A stretch of DNA of 64,000 bases, taken from the NCBI GenBank assembly GCA_963783335.1, contig CAWAND010000006.1, positions 62,001 through 126,000 on the forward strand. Reading direction: 5' to 3'. Shown here in pieces: positions 34,392 through 42,653 of this stretch. This DNA is from CAWAND01 sp963783335. GTDB lineage: Bacteria; Chloroflexota; Anaerolineae; Anaerolineales; E44-bin32. Each line of letters starts with the position of its first letter. Position 1 is the stretch's first letter. The notes under the pieces were generated by a model. It saw nothing but the letters and a program-made list of their open reading frames with translations. It had not been told where the DNA came from and made no database searches. The translations under genes and the position numbers were made by a program.

Positions 34392-35297
34392 ATGAACAGT
34401 CATCGTCACAGAGGCGTCGCCGGCCCGTTGATCTTAATCGCAATCGGGACGGCTTTCCTGCTCACCAACATGGGGATTATGTCATGGACCGCCTGGGGGT
34501 TGTTCCGTCTTTGGCCCCTGATCCTGGTGGCTATCGGCATCGACCTGCTTGTCGGGCGCCGATCCACTGGGGGAGCCATCCTGGCCGCGATCCTGATCGC
34601 TGCCGTCTTGGCCGGCGGCCTTTGGCTGGCTTCAACCGGGTATCAGGCGCCCATCGGATCGGCCACTGAAAGCGTGCAGCAGCCGCTGGAGGGTGCCACC
34701 CAAGGCCAGTTCGTACTCAAGCCGGCGGTCGGCTCACTGCATGTCTCCGCGCTGGCAGGCTCGTCGCCCGATCTCGTCACCGGGAGCGTGCGCGGCCAGC
34801 AGCCGAATGACGTCCGGAGCCAGTTCAGTCTGAACGGCAGCACAGGGACGTTCCAGATGGAAACAGCCGGAACGGCAGTCTTCATGCCCACCTTCGGGGG
34901 TGGCCCAACATGGGACCTGCTGCTCAACCCGTCTGTTCCGCTCAATTTGACGGTCGAGCAAGGCGCCGGTGAAATGTCTCTCGATCTGAGTTCGATGAAG
35001 GTGTCGGAGTTGGTTGTCAACCTGGGGATCGGTCAGATCACGGTCCGGCTTCCGGCCCATGGGAAGTACACCGCCAGAGTGGATGGGGCCATCGGCGACA
35101 CAACGGTGATCATTCCGTCGGGGACGGCGGCCAGGATCACGATGAACGCCGCCCTGGCCGGAAGGTCGGTTCCAGAGGGATTGACCCATACCGGCAACCA
35201 ATATGAAAGCGCTGACTACGCAACCTCCAGCGACAGCGTTGATCTGGTCATCGGCCAGGCCATCGGCAATGTCTCGGTCCGGCGAGCTGCTCCCTGA
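34392..35297 (+). CDS. LiaF-like membrane protein with toastrack-type beta domain (copy 2)
   Basis: 301 residues with three N-terminal membrane segments (VAGPLILIAIGTAFLLTNMG; LWPLILVAIGIDLL; AAILIAAVLAGGLWL), then a beta-rich domain. The phrases LEGATQGQFVLKPAVGSLHV and WDLLLNPSVPLNLTVEQGAG align with LEGASRLRLTLHFGAGRLHL and WDLGLSDSVEVELSIEAGAS in the 33066 gene, so the two are duplicates. GGGAGGG precedes the ATG 1 nt after the PspC gene. A terminator follows. Confidence 0.75.
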   Translation: MNSHRHRGVAGPLILIAIGTAFLLTNMGIMSWTAWGLFRLWPLILVAIGIDLLVGRRSTGGAILAAILIAAVLAGGLWLASTGYQAPIGSATESVQQPLEGATQGQFVLKPAVGSLHVSALAGSSPDLVTGSVRGQQPNDVRSQFSLNGSTGTFQMETAGTAVFMPTFGGGPTWDLLLNPSVPLNLTVEQGAGEMSLDLSSMKVSELVVNLGIGQITVRLPAHGKYTARVDGAIGDTTVIIPSGTAARITMNAALAGRSVPEGLTHTGNQYESADYATSSDSVDLVIGQAIGNVSVRRAAP

Positions 35298-35322
35298 AAC
35301 CTGACTCACCTCAAGCAACCGC

Positions 35323-35357
35323 AAGGGCCCGATGGTCACGCGTCGGGCCCTTCTTCA
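35323..35357 (+). terminator. Intrinsic terminator of the PspC/LiaF-like operon
   Basis: AAGGGCCCGA (35323-35332) pairs with TCGGGCCCTT (35343-35352), followed by CTTCAT. It lies between the operon end and the converging tyrS. Confidence 0.7.
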
Positions 35358-35383
35358 TATCCTGGGTCGCTGACGAAAAAGTT

Positions 35384-36613
35384 CTACGGAACAAGCCTTA
35401 AGAAGCGGCGCTTTCCAATCCGAAGAATGGTTGCCGCCTCGAGCGCGATCGGTTGGTCGCCATCCTCGACACCGACATCGTCCAGCTTGACGCCGTTCTG
35501 CTTGACCAACCGGCGGGCCTGGCTCTTGGACGACACCAGGCCGGAGTCAACCATCACGTCGACCAAAGTCTGTCCTGGCTGGATGGCATAGTCGGGCATG
35601 TCGTCGGGGGTGCCCTGATCTTGGAACACCTTGCGGAAAGCGGCTTCAGCTTCGACGGCTGCCTGTTCACCATGGTAGACACTGACGATCTCATGGGCCA
35701 GCTGGAGCTTGGCGTCCCGCGGGTGCAGATCACCTGTCCGCAAGGCCACTTCCCGCTCCGCGATGTCAGAAGGCGTCCAGCGCGTCACCATACGGAAGTA
35801 GGCCGGCATGGCGCGATCGGGCAGGCTCATTACTTTGCCGAACATGTCTTCAGGCGAGGCCAACAAGGCGATGTGGTTGCCCAGGGACTTGCTCATCCGG
35901 ATGTCGCCATCCGTGCCGGGCAAGATCCCCATCAGAATCCCGATGTTCGGTTTGGCGCCCATAGCCTCCATCAGCTTGCGGCCGGCGGTGATGATGTTGA
36001 ACAGTTGCTCGCTGCCGCCAATCTGGACGTCCGTGCCAAGATGGAAGGCATCATAAGCCTGCATCAAGGCATAAAAGAATTCGTGGACATAGATCGGATC
36101 GCCTTCGTCAAACCGCCTGCGGAAGGTCTCACGTGTGAGGAACTGCTGGATGGTGAAATTGGATGCCATCTTGATGACATCGGCGAAGCTCAACTCCGAG
36201 AGCCAGGTGTCGTTGTATTCAACCCGCGTGCGATCGGGGTCGAGGATCTTGAACGCTTGTCGGGCGTAGGTCTCGGCGTTGTAGGTTGTCTCCTCCAACG
36301 TCAGCTGCGGACGCAGCTCGTCTTTATCCGATGGATCTCCAATCAGTGACGTATAGCGGCCGATGACGAAGATCACCTCGTGTCCCAATTCCTGGAACTG
36401 GCGCATCTTGCGCATGGGGACGGTGTGGCCCAGGTGGAGGTCCGAGGTGCGAGGGTCAAAGCCGCAGTAGACTTTGAGGGGCCGGCCGCTCTTGTCGGCT
36501 TCGATCAAACGCGCCCGAAGCTCGTCAGCCATCGCCTTTTGCAAGCTGTCATCACCGTATTCCGTACCCTGCATCAGCAGGGCCACCTGATCGTCGAAGT
36601 TCATCTTCGCCAT
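35384..36613 (-). CDS. tyrS: Tyrosyl-tRNA synthetase
   Basis: Class I synthetase charging tRNA-Tyr. The HIGH-type motif is DLHLGHTVPM, the KMSKS-type loop is DIRMSKSLGNH, and a C-terminal S4-like RNA-binding domain (SKSQARRLVKQNGVKLD) is present. The length is about 409. ATG 36613 is favoured because GGAAG lies 7 nt upstream and conserved sequence starts there; ATG 36631 is also possible. It diverges from alaS. Confidence 0.95.
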   Translation of the reverse strand: MAKMNFDDQVALLMQGTEYGDDSLQKAMADELRARLIEADKSGRPLKVYCGFDPRTSDLHLGHTVPMRKMRQFQELGHEVIFVIGRYTSLIGDPSDKDELRPQLTLEETTYNAETYARQAFKILDPDRTRVEYNDTWLSELSFADVIKMASNFTIQQFLTRETFRRRFDEGDPIYVHEFFYALMQAYDAFHLGTDVQIGGSEQLFNIITAGRKLMEAMGAKPNIGILMGILPGTDGDIRMSKSLGNHIALLASPEDMFGKVMSLPDRAMPAYFRMVTRWTPSDIAEREVALRTGDLHPRDAKLQLAHEIVSVYHGEQAAVEAEAAFRKVFQDQGTPDDMPDYAIQPGQTLVDVMVDSGLVSSKSQARRLVKQNGVKLDDVGVEDGDQPIALEAATILRIGKRRFLRLVP

Positions 36614-36672
36614 AGGATATCTTCCACTCATTTTCCTGACACTCGTCCTGCGGCGCCAAGGCCGGCTCGGCG

Positions 36673-36701
36673 ATTATACCTTGACTGAATAGCCCCCCAA
36701 A
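36673..36701 (-). promoter_or_regulatory. Promoter of tyrS (perfect TATAAT -10)
   Basis: On the minus strand a perfect TATAAT (complement of 36673-36678) has a weak -35 TTTGGG at 17 nt (complement of 36696-36701). It is divergent from and 23 nt away from the alaS promoter, so the two synthetase promoters lie back to back. Confidence 0.5.
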
Positions 36702-36723
36702 TTGCACAACCTGCCGGCGCGCG

Positions 36724-36752
36724 TTGATGGTGGGCATCTCCTGACGTATAAT
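36724..36752 (+). promoter_or_regulatory. Promoter of alaS (TTGATG-N17-TATAAT)
   Basis: -35 TTGATG (36724-36729), 17-nt spacer and perfect -10 TATAAT (36747-36752), 24 nt before the alaS ATG, which is itself preceded by GGGAGGA. Confidence 0.8.
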
Positions 36753-36775
36753 CCGCATTCGAGCCGGGAGGACGT

Positions 36776-39526
36776 ATGTCACCAAGCCAAAAGAACACAA
36801 CCAAGGCACTCTCCAGCGCCGAAATCCGGCAATCCTTCCTGGATTTCTTCGCCGACCGCGGTCATACGGTCGTCCCTTCCGCTTCCCTGGTCCCGGGCGG
36901 CGATGAAACGCTGCTCTTCACCAACTCCGGCATGGTCCAATTCAAGGATATCTTTCTCGGCAGCGGCAAGCGGCCGTACACGCGCGCCGTGGATTCTCAG
37001 AAGTGCATGCGAGTGGCCGGCAAGCACAACGATTTGGATGACGTCGGCCGGGACGATATCCACCACACCTTCTTCGAGATGCTCGGCAACTGGTCATTCG
37101 GCGACTACTACAAGCAGGAAGCCATCTCCTGGGCATGGACCCTGCTCACCGAGGTGTGGGGACTGCCCAAGGAACACCTCTACGCCACCTGTTTCGAGGA
37201 TGAATACGGACAAATCCAGCGCGACGACGAGGCCGCCGACGTTTGGCGGACGCAGCCGGGATTCGATCCTGACCACGTCCTCTTTTTCGGTCGCAAGGAC
37301 AACTTTTGGGAGATGGCCGAGACCGGTCCTTGTGGGCCGGACAGCGAAATCCATCTCGACCGCGGCCCTGAATACTGCGATAAGCAGGAGATCGAGGGGC
37401 ACGTTTGCCAGGTCAACGGCGACTGCCAACGCTTCCTCGAGCTCTGGAACCTGGTTTTCATCCAATACAACCGATTGGGCCCCGACGACCTCGAACCCCT
37501 CCCCGCCAAGCACGTCGACACCGGCATGGGCTTCGAACGCATCGTATCCGTGCTCCAGGATGTCACCTCCAACTACCAGACGGATCTGTTCCAACCCCTG
37601 CTCGACCGCGTGCAGACCATGGCCGGGCACTCGGACGAGGAACGCGCCGCCCTGCTCACGCCGTACCGCGTGATCGCAGATCACGCCCGCGCGGCCACCT
37701 TTCTGATCGCCGACGGCGTCGTGCCCGGCAACACCGGGCGCAACTACGTCTGCCGCATGATCATCCGCCGGGCCAGCCGTTTCGGCAGCTATGCCGGCTT
37801 CAGCGAGCCCTTCCTGGCGCGCGTGGCCGAGGCCGTGATCGAACAATACGGCGATGCCTACCCGGAAATCCGAAAGAACCGCGACACGATTGTGAAAACC
37901 ATCACAAATGAGGAACGGCGCTTCCACCGCACCGTCGAAGCCGGCGTGGCACACCTGATGGATAATCTGCAGGCGGTCAAAGCCTCCGGCAAGCATGACC
38001 TTCCGGGGCGGACCGCGTTCGACCTGTATGCCACCTATGGTCTCCCCTTTGAGATCACGCGCGACATCGCCCGGGAAGAGGGAATTGATGTCGATGGCGA
38101 GGCCTTCCAGCAGGCCATGGAAATGCATCGCGAGGTGTCCAGCGCCGAAAACGGTGACCACGAAACCGGCGCCTCCGATGTGGAGGTCTACCACGGCGTG
38201 CTCGAGCGCCTGCAGGCCGAAGGGCGGCTGGGCGACGACGGCGTGGCCTACGATCCCTACTACGGACTGGAAATCGAGGGGCCGGTGCTGGCGATGCTTG
38301 TCGACGGGCAAGTCGTCGAGAAGGCCCAGGTCGGGCAGGATGTCGCCGTGATCCTGCCAGCCTCGCATTTCTACGTTGAAGGCGGCGGCCAGGTCTCAGA
38401 CACCGGATCGATCGTATCGGTGGATGAGCCGCGTTGGCACATCCGGGTGGACGAAGTTCGCCGACCCGTGACCGGGCTGGTGATCCACCTGGGACGGGTC
38501 GAACGCGGCCAGCCTGCCGTGGGCGACACGGCCCTGGCGGCGGTGGATGAAAGCCGGCGGATGGACATCATGCGCAACCACACCGCCACCCACCTGCTCC
38601 ACGCGGCCCTGCAGGCCGTTCTCGGCCGTCACGCCCGCCAGGCGGGCTCATTGGTGGCCCCAGACCGGCTGCGGTTCGATTTCAACCACCCGGAAGCCAT
38701 GACCCGCGCCGAGGTCGACCGGGTCGAGGCCCTGGTCATCGACGCCATCCTGGATGACTATCCGCTGCATATTGAGTACAAGCCACGCGAGAAGGCCATC
38801 GACGAAGGCGCCATGGCCCTGTTTGGCGAGAACTACGGCGCGACCGTTCGGACGATCCAGATTGGAGAGCCGGAGCTGCTCTCATATGAACTGTGCGGCG
38901 GGACGCACGTGGCCTCAACCGGCGTGATCGGCCCCTTCGTGATCGTCAGCGAGAGCAGCGCAGCAGCCGGGATCCGCCGCATCGAGGCGCTGACCGGACG
39001 GGGTGCCCTGGAGTGGATGAAGCGCCGTCGTGACCAGTTGGACCGACTGGCAGAGAGGCTGCATACGTCACCCGACTCCGTCCAAGATCGGGTGGCCGGG
39101 TTGATCGCCGAACGCGACGCCCTCGTCAGCGAACTCGAGTCTGCGCAATCCGAGCAAGCGTCCCAGGCGTTCTCCGACCTCGAGCCCACCAGCGTGGACG
39201 GCGTTCCTGTCCTGGCGGCCCAGATCCCCAACGCCGACGCCGACGTGCTGCGTCAGCTCGCCGACCGCTTTCGCGAGCAGCACCCCAGCGGCGTGGTGGT
39301 CCTGGCATCGGCGCATGAAGGGCGACCGGTCATCGTGGCCGCCGTCACCAAAGACTTGGTGGCACGCGGCTTGCATGCCGGTCAGTTGGCCAAGGCGGCC
39401 GCCGAGCGCGTGGGTGGTGGGGGCGGCGGCAAGCCCACGCTGGCCCAGGCCGGCGGGGTTGACGTTGATCACATCCCCGACGCTCTGGCCCTGGTGCCCG
39501 ATTGGGTTGCCGAGCACCTCGACTGA
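36776..39526 (+). CDS. alaS: Alanyl-tRNA synthetase
   Basis: Class II synthetase charging tRNA-Ala, with editing. It begins with SAEIRQSFLDFFADRGHTVVPSA; the aminoacylation domain continues to about residue 450. The editing-site zinc motif is HTATHLLHAAL with CGGTHV downstream, and the C-terminal DHHA1 domain contains the Gly-rich GGGGGGKPTLAQAGG. The length of 916 is slightly above average. The promoter and GGGAGGA site define ATG 36776. Confidence 0.97.
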   Translation: MSPSQKNTTKALSSAEIRQSFLDFFADRGHTVVPSASLVPGGDETLLFTNSGMVQFKDIFLGSGKRPYTRAVDSQKCMRVAGKHNDLDDVGRDDIHHTFFEMLGNWSFGDYYKQEAISWAWTLLTEVWGLPKEHLYATCFEDEYGQIQRDDEAADVWRTQPGFDPDHVLFFGRKDNFWEMAETGPCGPDSEIHLDRGPEYCDKQEIEGHVCQVNGDCQRFLELWNLVFIQYNRLGPDDLEPLPAKHVDTGMGFERIVSVLQDVTSNYQTDLFQPLLDRVQTMAGHSDEERAALLTPYRVIADHARAATFLIADGVVPGNTGRNYVCRMIIRRASRFGSYAGFSEPFLARVAEAVIEQYGDAYPEIRKNRDTIVKTITNEERRFHRTVEAGVAHLMDNLQAVKASGKHDLPGRTAFDLYATYGLPFEITRDIAREEGIDVDGEAFQQAMEMHREVSSAENGDHETGASDVEVYHGVLERLQAEGRLGDDGVAYDPYYGLEIEGPVLAMLVDGQVVEKAQVGQDVAVILPASHFYVEGGGQVSDTGSIVSVDEPRWHIRVDEVRRPVTGLVIHLGRVERGQPAVGDTALAAVDESRRMDIMRNHTATHLLHAALQAVLGRHARQAGSLVAPDRLRFDFNHPEAMTRAEVDRVEALVIDAILDDYPLHIEYKPREKAIDEGAMALFGENYGATVRTIQIGEPELLSYELCGGTHVASTGVIGPFVIVSESSAAAGIRRIEALTGRGALEWMKRRRDQLDRLAERLHTSPDSVQDRVAGLIAERDALVSELESAQSEQASQAFSDLEPTSVDGVPVLAAQIPNADADVLRQLADRFREQHPSGVVVLASAHEGRPVIVAAVTKDLVARGLHAGQLAKAAAERVGGGGGGKPTLAQAGGVDVDHIPDALALVPDWVAEHLD

Positions 39527-39556
39527 GGTGAGCTGGCAGCCGAAAGCTGACAGCTG

Positions 39557-41056
39557 GTGAAGGTTCAACTTCTCTATCTCGACTCACATGATGATCAGGT
39601 GTCCGTCCGGGACAAGATGGGATGGATCAAAGCCCCGCGCCTTTTGGTGGTCTGGCCCCGCCGCGGTCGCGTGCTTTCAAACCGTCTTGACCTGACCCTG
39701 GTACAGCGACAGGCGGCTCGCCGCGGGGCACAAATCGGGCTGGTGACGTTCGATCCCGATGTTCGCGATCACGCCCAGGATCTCGGGATCCCAGTGTTTG
39801 ATTCCGTCGACTCAACCCCTGAGTCCGTGTGGCGAGCGGCCGCCGCCAAGGCCACCCAGTTTGAGAAGAGGCAATCGGACAGAGAGCGGCTGGCCGATCC
39901 GCCAGATCGGCGGTCCATCAGGACGACACTGCCCACTCTTTGGGCCAGAATACAAAGATGGTCAGCTTTCGTCATTGGCGTGGCGGCACTGGCCGGGTTG
40001 GCCGTAGCCTTGGGGCCAAGCGCCACGGTGGTGGTTACCCCCCAGACCACGATTCAACACTCCCAGTTCCAGATCGTTCTCGACCCGGAAGCAGACACCT
40101 TGACGCCAGACAACCACATCCCGGCTGAACGCCGCAGCCTGGTCGTTTCAGGAAGTCTGCGCGCTCCGACGAGTGGCAAGATCTCCGTGCCAGATTCTCC
40201 AGCCAGGGGCGCGGTGGTGTTCACCAACTTGGGTCAAGATTCGATCAGTCTGTCCAAGGGGACCGGGGTCCGGGCAGACACCACCGGAGAGCCGCGTTTT
40301 ATGACGCAGGTGTCCGTCACCCTCGACGCTGGGGCCGGATCACAAGCCACTGTCGCCATCCAGGCAGCGCAAGCTGGTATGCAAGGCAATGTTCCTGCCG
40401 GCGCCATTGGCTCAATCGAGGGCCCCCTGGGCCTTCAGGTGGCTGTCACCAACCCCGAGCCCACCGAGGGTGGAACCGAGTCCTCCAAACCAGCGGTCAC
40501 GCCGGCCGACCTGCGCCAGCTGGAAGAACGTCTGCAGACGCAGCTGCTCGACCAGGCCGCAGCCGATTTTTCCAACCTGGTGGGCGACGGCGAAGCCTGG
40601 CTCCCTCCCAGCTTGAAGATCAACCGCACGCTCGAGAAATCCTTCGACGCCCAGGTCGACGATGTGGCCCAGAGCGTCTCGCTGACCATGAAACTCGAGG
40701 TGACGGGCCTGGTCTATCATCCACAGACAATTCAGGCAGCCGGCCTGCGGATGCTTGCGGCCCAGCGCCCCCACGGCATGGCGACCGTCCCGGGCACGGC
40801 TATCGCCAGTGCTGTTCCAGTCGATGGACTGCCAAACCGGCTGGCGGTGACCGCCAAGGAATCCATCTACGGCAGGGTGCCTCGACAGGAACTTGTCCAA
40901 AGCATCGCCGGGCAGACTCCGGAGGCGGTGGACGGCCTCATCGCAACTCACTACCCGGATGCGCAGGTCGCCTTAATCCTGCGTCCATCTTGGCTGCCTC
41001 GCCTCCCCTGGCTCCCAACCAGAATCGATGTCGTGACGCCTTGGGAAGGACGTTGA
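39557..41056 (+). CDS. Membrane-anchored baseplate-J/gp47-like domain protein
   Basis: 499 residues. The N-terminal ~100 residues form a small alpha/beta domain (KVQLLYLDSHDD, APRLLVVWPRRGR, GLVTFDPDVRDHAQ). A single transmembrane helix lies at about 138-155 (FVIGVAALAGLAVALGP). The remaining ~340 residues are predicted extracytoplasmic and beta-rich, with the pattern GAVVFTNLGQDSISLSKGTGV and AAQAGMQGNVPAGAIGSIEG seen in Baseplate_J-like domains. No phage genes surround it; it is upstream of ruvX and mltG, so an envelope role is more likely than a phage one. The start is GTG with a weak ribosome site. Function unknown. Confidence 0.7.
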   Translation: MKVQLLYLDSHDDQVSVRDKMGWIKAPRLLVVWPRRGRVLSNRLDLTLVQRQAARRGAQIGLVTFDPDVRDHAQDLGIPVFDSVDSTPESVWRAAAAKATQFEKRQSDRERLADPPDRRSIRTTLPTLWARIQRWSAFVIGVAALAGLAVALGPSATVVVTPQTTIQHSQFQIVLDPEADTLTPDNHIPAERRSLVVSGSLRAPTSGKISVPDSPARGAVVFTNLGQDSISLSKGTGVRADTTGEPRFMTQVSVTLDAGAGSQATVAIQAAQAGMQGNVPAGAIGSIEGPLGLQVAVTNPEPTEGGTESSKPAVTPADLRQLEERLQTQLLDQAAADFSNLVGDGEAWLPPSLKINRTLEKSFDAQVDDVAQSVSLTMKLEVTGLVYHPQTIQAAGLRMLAAQRPHGMATVPGTAIASAVPVDGLPNRLAVTAKESIYGRVPRQELVQSIAGQTPEAVDGLIATHYPDAQVALILRPSWLPRLPWLPTRIDVVTPWEGR

Positions 41057-41059
41057 GCG

Positions 41060-41452
41060 TTGGGGCGTATCCTGGCGGTAGACCCGGGTGATGTCCGTAT
41101 CGGCCTGGCGGTAAGCGACCCGACGCGGATCATCGCACGTCCCCTCAAGATCATCGAGCACCAATCGCGAGCCCAAGACGCGGCGGCCATCATCCAGGAG
41201 GCCGTGTCCCAGCAGGCCGACCTGATCCTTGTCGGTCTGGCCCTCGACCAGGACGGGCAGACCGGGCCCCAGGCACGCAAGGCGCTGCGCCTGGTCGAAG
41301 CGCTGCGCGGGGCCACCGAGACCGCGGTGGAGGTCTGGGACGAAACCGGTTCGACGGAGCGCGCGCTTGATCTCGGTGGCGGGACGGAGGGGCCGGTAGA
41401 CGCCCGGGCGGCCGCCGTCCTGCTTCAGGAGTACTTGGATGCCAAGACGTAG
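41060..41452 (+). CDS. ruvX: Putative pre-16S rRNA nuclease / Holliday junction resolvase-like (YqgF)
   Basis: RNase H-like nuclease of the YqgF/RuvX family, which in E. coli trims the 16S rRNA 5' end. Motifs: RILAVDPGDVRIGLAVSD with the first acidic residues, VGLALDQDGQTGPQARK, VWDETGST, and the final acidic residue in VDARAAAVLLQEYL. 130 residues is normal. TTG start 3 nt after the previous stop. Its end overlaps mltG by 14 nt, the common ruvX-mltG order. Confidence 0.92.
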   Translation: MGRILAVDPGDVRIGLAVSDPTRIIARPLKIIEHQSRAQDAAAIIQEAVSQQADLILVGLALDQDGQTGPQARKALRLVEALRGATETAVEVWDETGSTERALDLGGGTEGPVDARAAAVLLQEYLDAKT

Positions 41453-42569
41453 GCGCCGGATCCCGTGCCTGGCCCTGGGATGCCTCGGCGCCATTTTTGT
41501 GGGACTGCTGCTGGCGGGGGGCGCCGCGTTGGCTATGTCCAGCACTGAAGATATCGGTCCCGCAGATGCCTCGCTCGACCTGCCCCAACGCGCCGCCTTG
41601 GCCGCCTATCTGACTCTCCGAGCTCCGGACCTGAACGCACCCGGCGGCCTACCCGGTGACTCCGTGACCCTGGACGTGCAGCCCGGCATGACCGCTTCCC
41701 AGGTCGTCGACGCCCTCCAGGCCCAAGGACTGGTCCGGGATGGGCAGCTTCTCCGCCTCTACCTGCGCTATCGCGGCCTCGATCGGGGCGTGCAAGCCGG
41801 GAGATACCAGATCCAGGGTTCGATGAGCCTGCGCCAGATCGCTGAGACACTGCAATCCGCCTCGGCTCAGGCCATCCAGGTGACCATTCCGGAGGGTTGG
41901 CGGCGAGAGCAGATCGCCTCCGCGCTGGACCAGAGCGAGCTGGCGATCAATCCCAACTCATTCCTGCGCGCCACCCAACTCACGCCCAACGGCTTCTCGT
42001 TCAGCAGTCAGATCCCGGCCGGCGGCAATGTGGAGGGTTTCCTGTTTCCGGACACCTACCTGTTCGAGCCCGGCACCAACTCCGTGGAAGCCGCCCAGGC
42101 CATGCTTCAGGACTTCGATCAACGCGTCACGCCGGAGATGCGCGCCGGCTTCAAGGCCCACGGCTTGACCCTCTTCCAGGCGGTGACCCTGGCTTCGATC
42201 GTCGAGCGAGAAGCCGTCGTGCCCGATGAGCGGCCCAAGATCGCTTCGGTCTTCTTGAACCGGCTTTCTCAGGGGCTCAAGCTCGACGCCGACCCGACCG
42301 TCCAGTATGCCGTGGGCCAACAGCCGGACGGAAGCTGGTGGAAGACATCTCTCACCTCCAGCGACCTGAGCCTGGACAACCCCTACAACACTTATGTCTA
42401 CGCGGGGCTTCCCCCCGGGCCAATCTGCAACCCCGGCCTGGCCTCGCTCACGGCTGTGGCGCAGCCCGCTGACACACCCTTTCTTTACTTCAGGGCGGCC
42501 TGCGACGGGTCTGGCCGACATCAGTTCGCCGTGACGTACGAGCAACATTTGCAAAACGCCTGCCCCTAG
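41439..42569 (+). CDS. mltG: Endolytic peptidoglycan transglycosylase MltG
   Basis: MltG cuts nascent glycan strands near the membrane and is thought to end strand growth. A positively charged N-terminus and one transmembrane helix (CLALGCLGAIFVGLLLAGGAALA) come first, then a LysM-like region (QPGMTASQVVDALQAQGLV) and the YceG catalytic domain with EGFLFPDTY, the catalytic Glu in LASIVEREAV, and NTYVYAGLPPGPICNPG. 376 residues is normal. It acts on the same wall as the RodA-like fusion at 22-25 kb. Confidence 0.95.
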   Translation: MPRRRRRIPCLALGCLGAIFVGLLLAGGAALAMSSTEDIGPADASLDLPQRAALAAYLTLRAPDLNAPGGLPGDSVTLDVQPGMTASQVVDALQAQGLVRDGQLLRLYLRYRGLDRGVQAGRYQIQGSMSLRQIAETLQSASAQAIQVTIPEGWRREQIASALDQSELAINPNSFLRATQLTPNGFSFSSQIPAGGNVEGFLFPDTYLFEPGTNSVEAAQAMLQDFDQRVTPEMRAGFKAHGLTLFQAVTLASIVEREAVVPDERPKIASVFLNRLSQGLKLDADPTVQYAVGQQPDGSWWKTSLTSSDLSLDNPYNTYVYAGLPPGPICNPGLASLTAVAQPADTPFLYFRAACDGSGRHQFAVTYEQHLQNACP

Positions 42570-42590
42570 AACACCCATCGGAAGAAAGAC

Positions 42591-42623
42591 AAAAAAAACC
42601 GCCCTGCCGATCGGCAGGGCGGT
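42591..42623 (-). terminator. Intrinsic terminator of rpoD
   Basis: ACCGCCCTGCC-GATC-GGCAGGGCGGT (42598-42623) is a perfect hairpin. On the minus strand it is followed by eight T (complement of 42591-42598). It lies 30 nt beyond the rpoD stop. Confidence 0.9.
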
Positions 42624-42653
42624 CATCAGAGTCGCGGTAGGGAAATGCGGCAG

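Noticed and set aside
36724..36774. Possible T-box riboswitch before the synthetase genes
   Set aside because: The leaders of alaS and tyrS are only tens of nucleotides long and contain no T-box-like motif or antiterminator, so simple promoters suffice.
37890..37907. TTGTGAA-type palindrome inside alaS
   Set aside because: It lies in the conserved alaS reading frame and encodes the peptide TIVKTITNEE, so protein constraint can explain it. Not listed as an operator.
37094..38368. 424-codon open frame antisense to alaS
   Set aside because: A GC-driven shadow of the real alaS gene, without ribosome site or recognisable domains.
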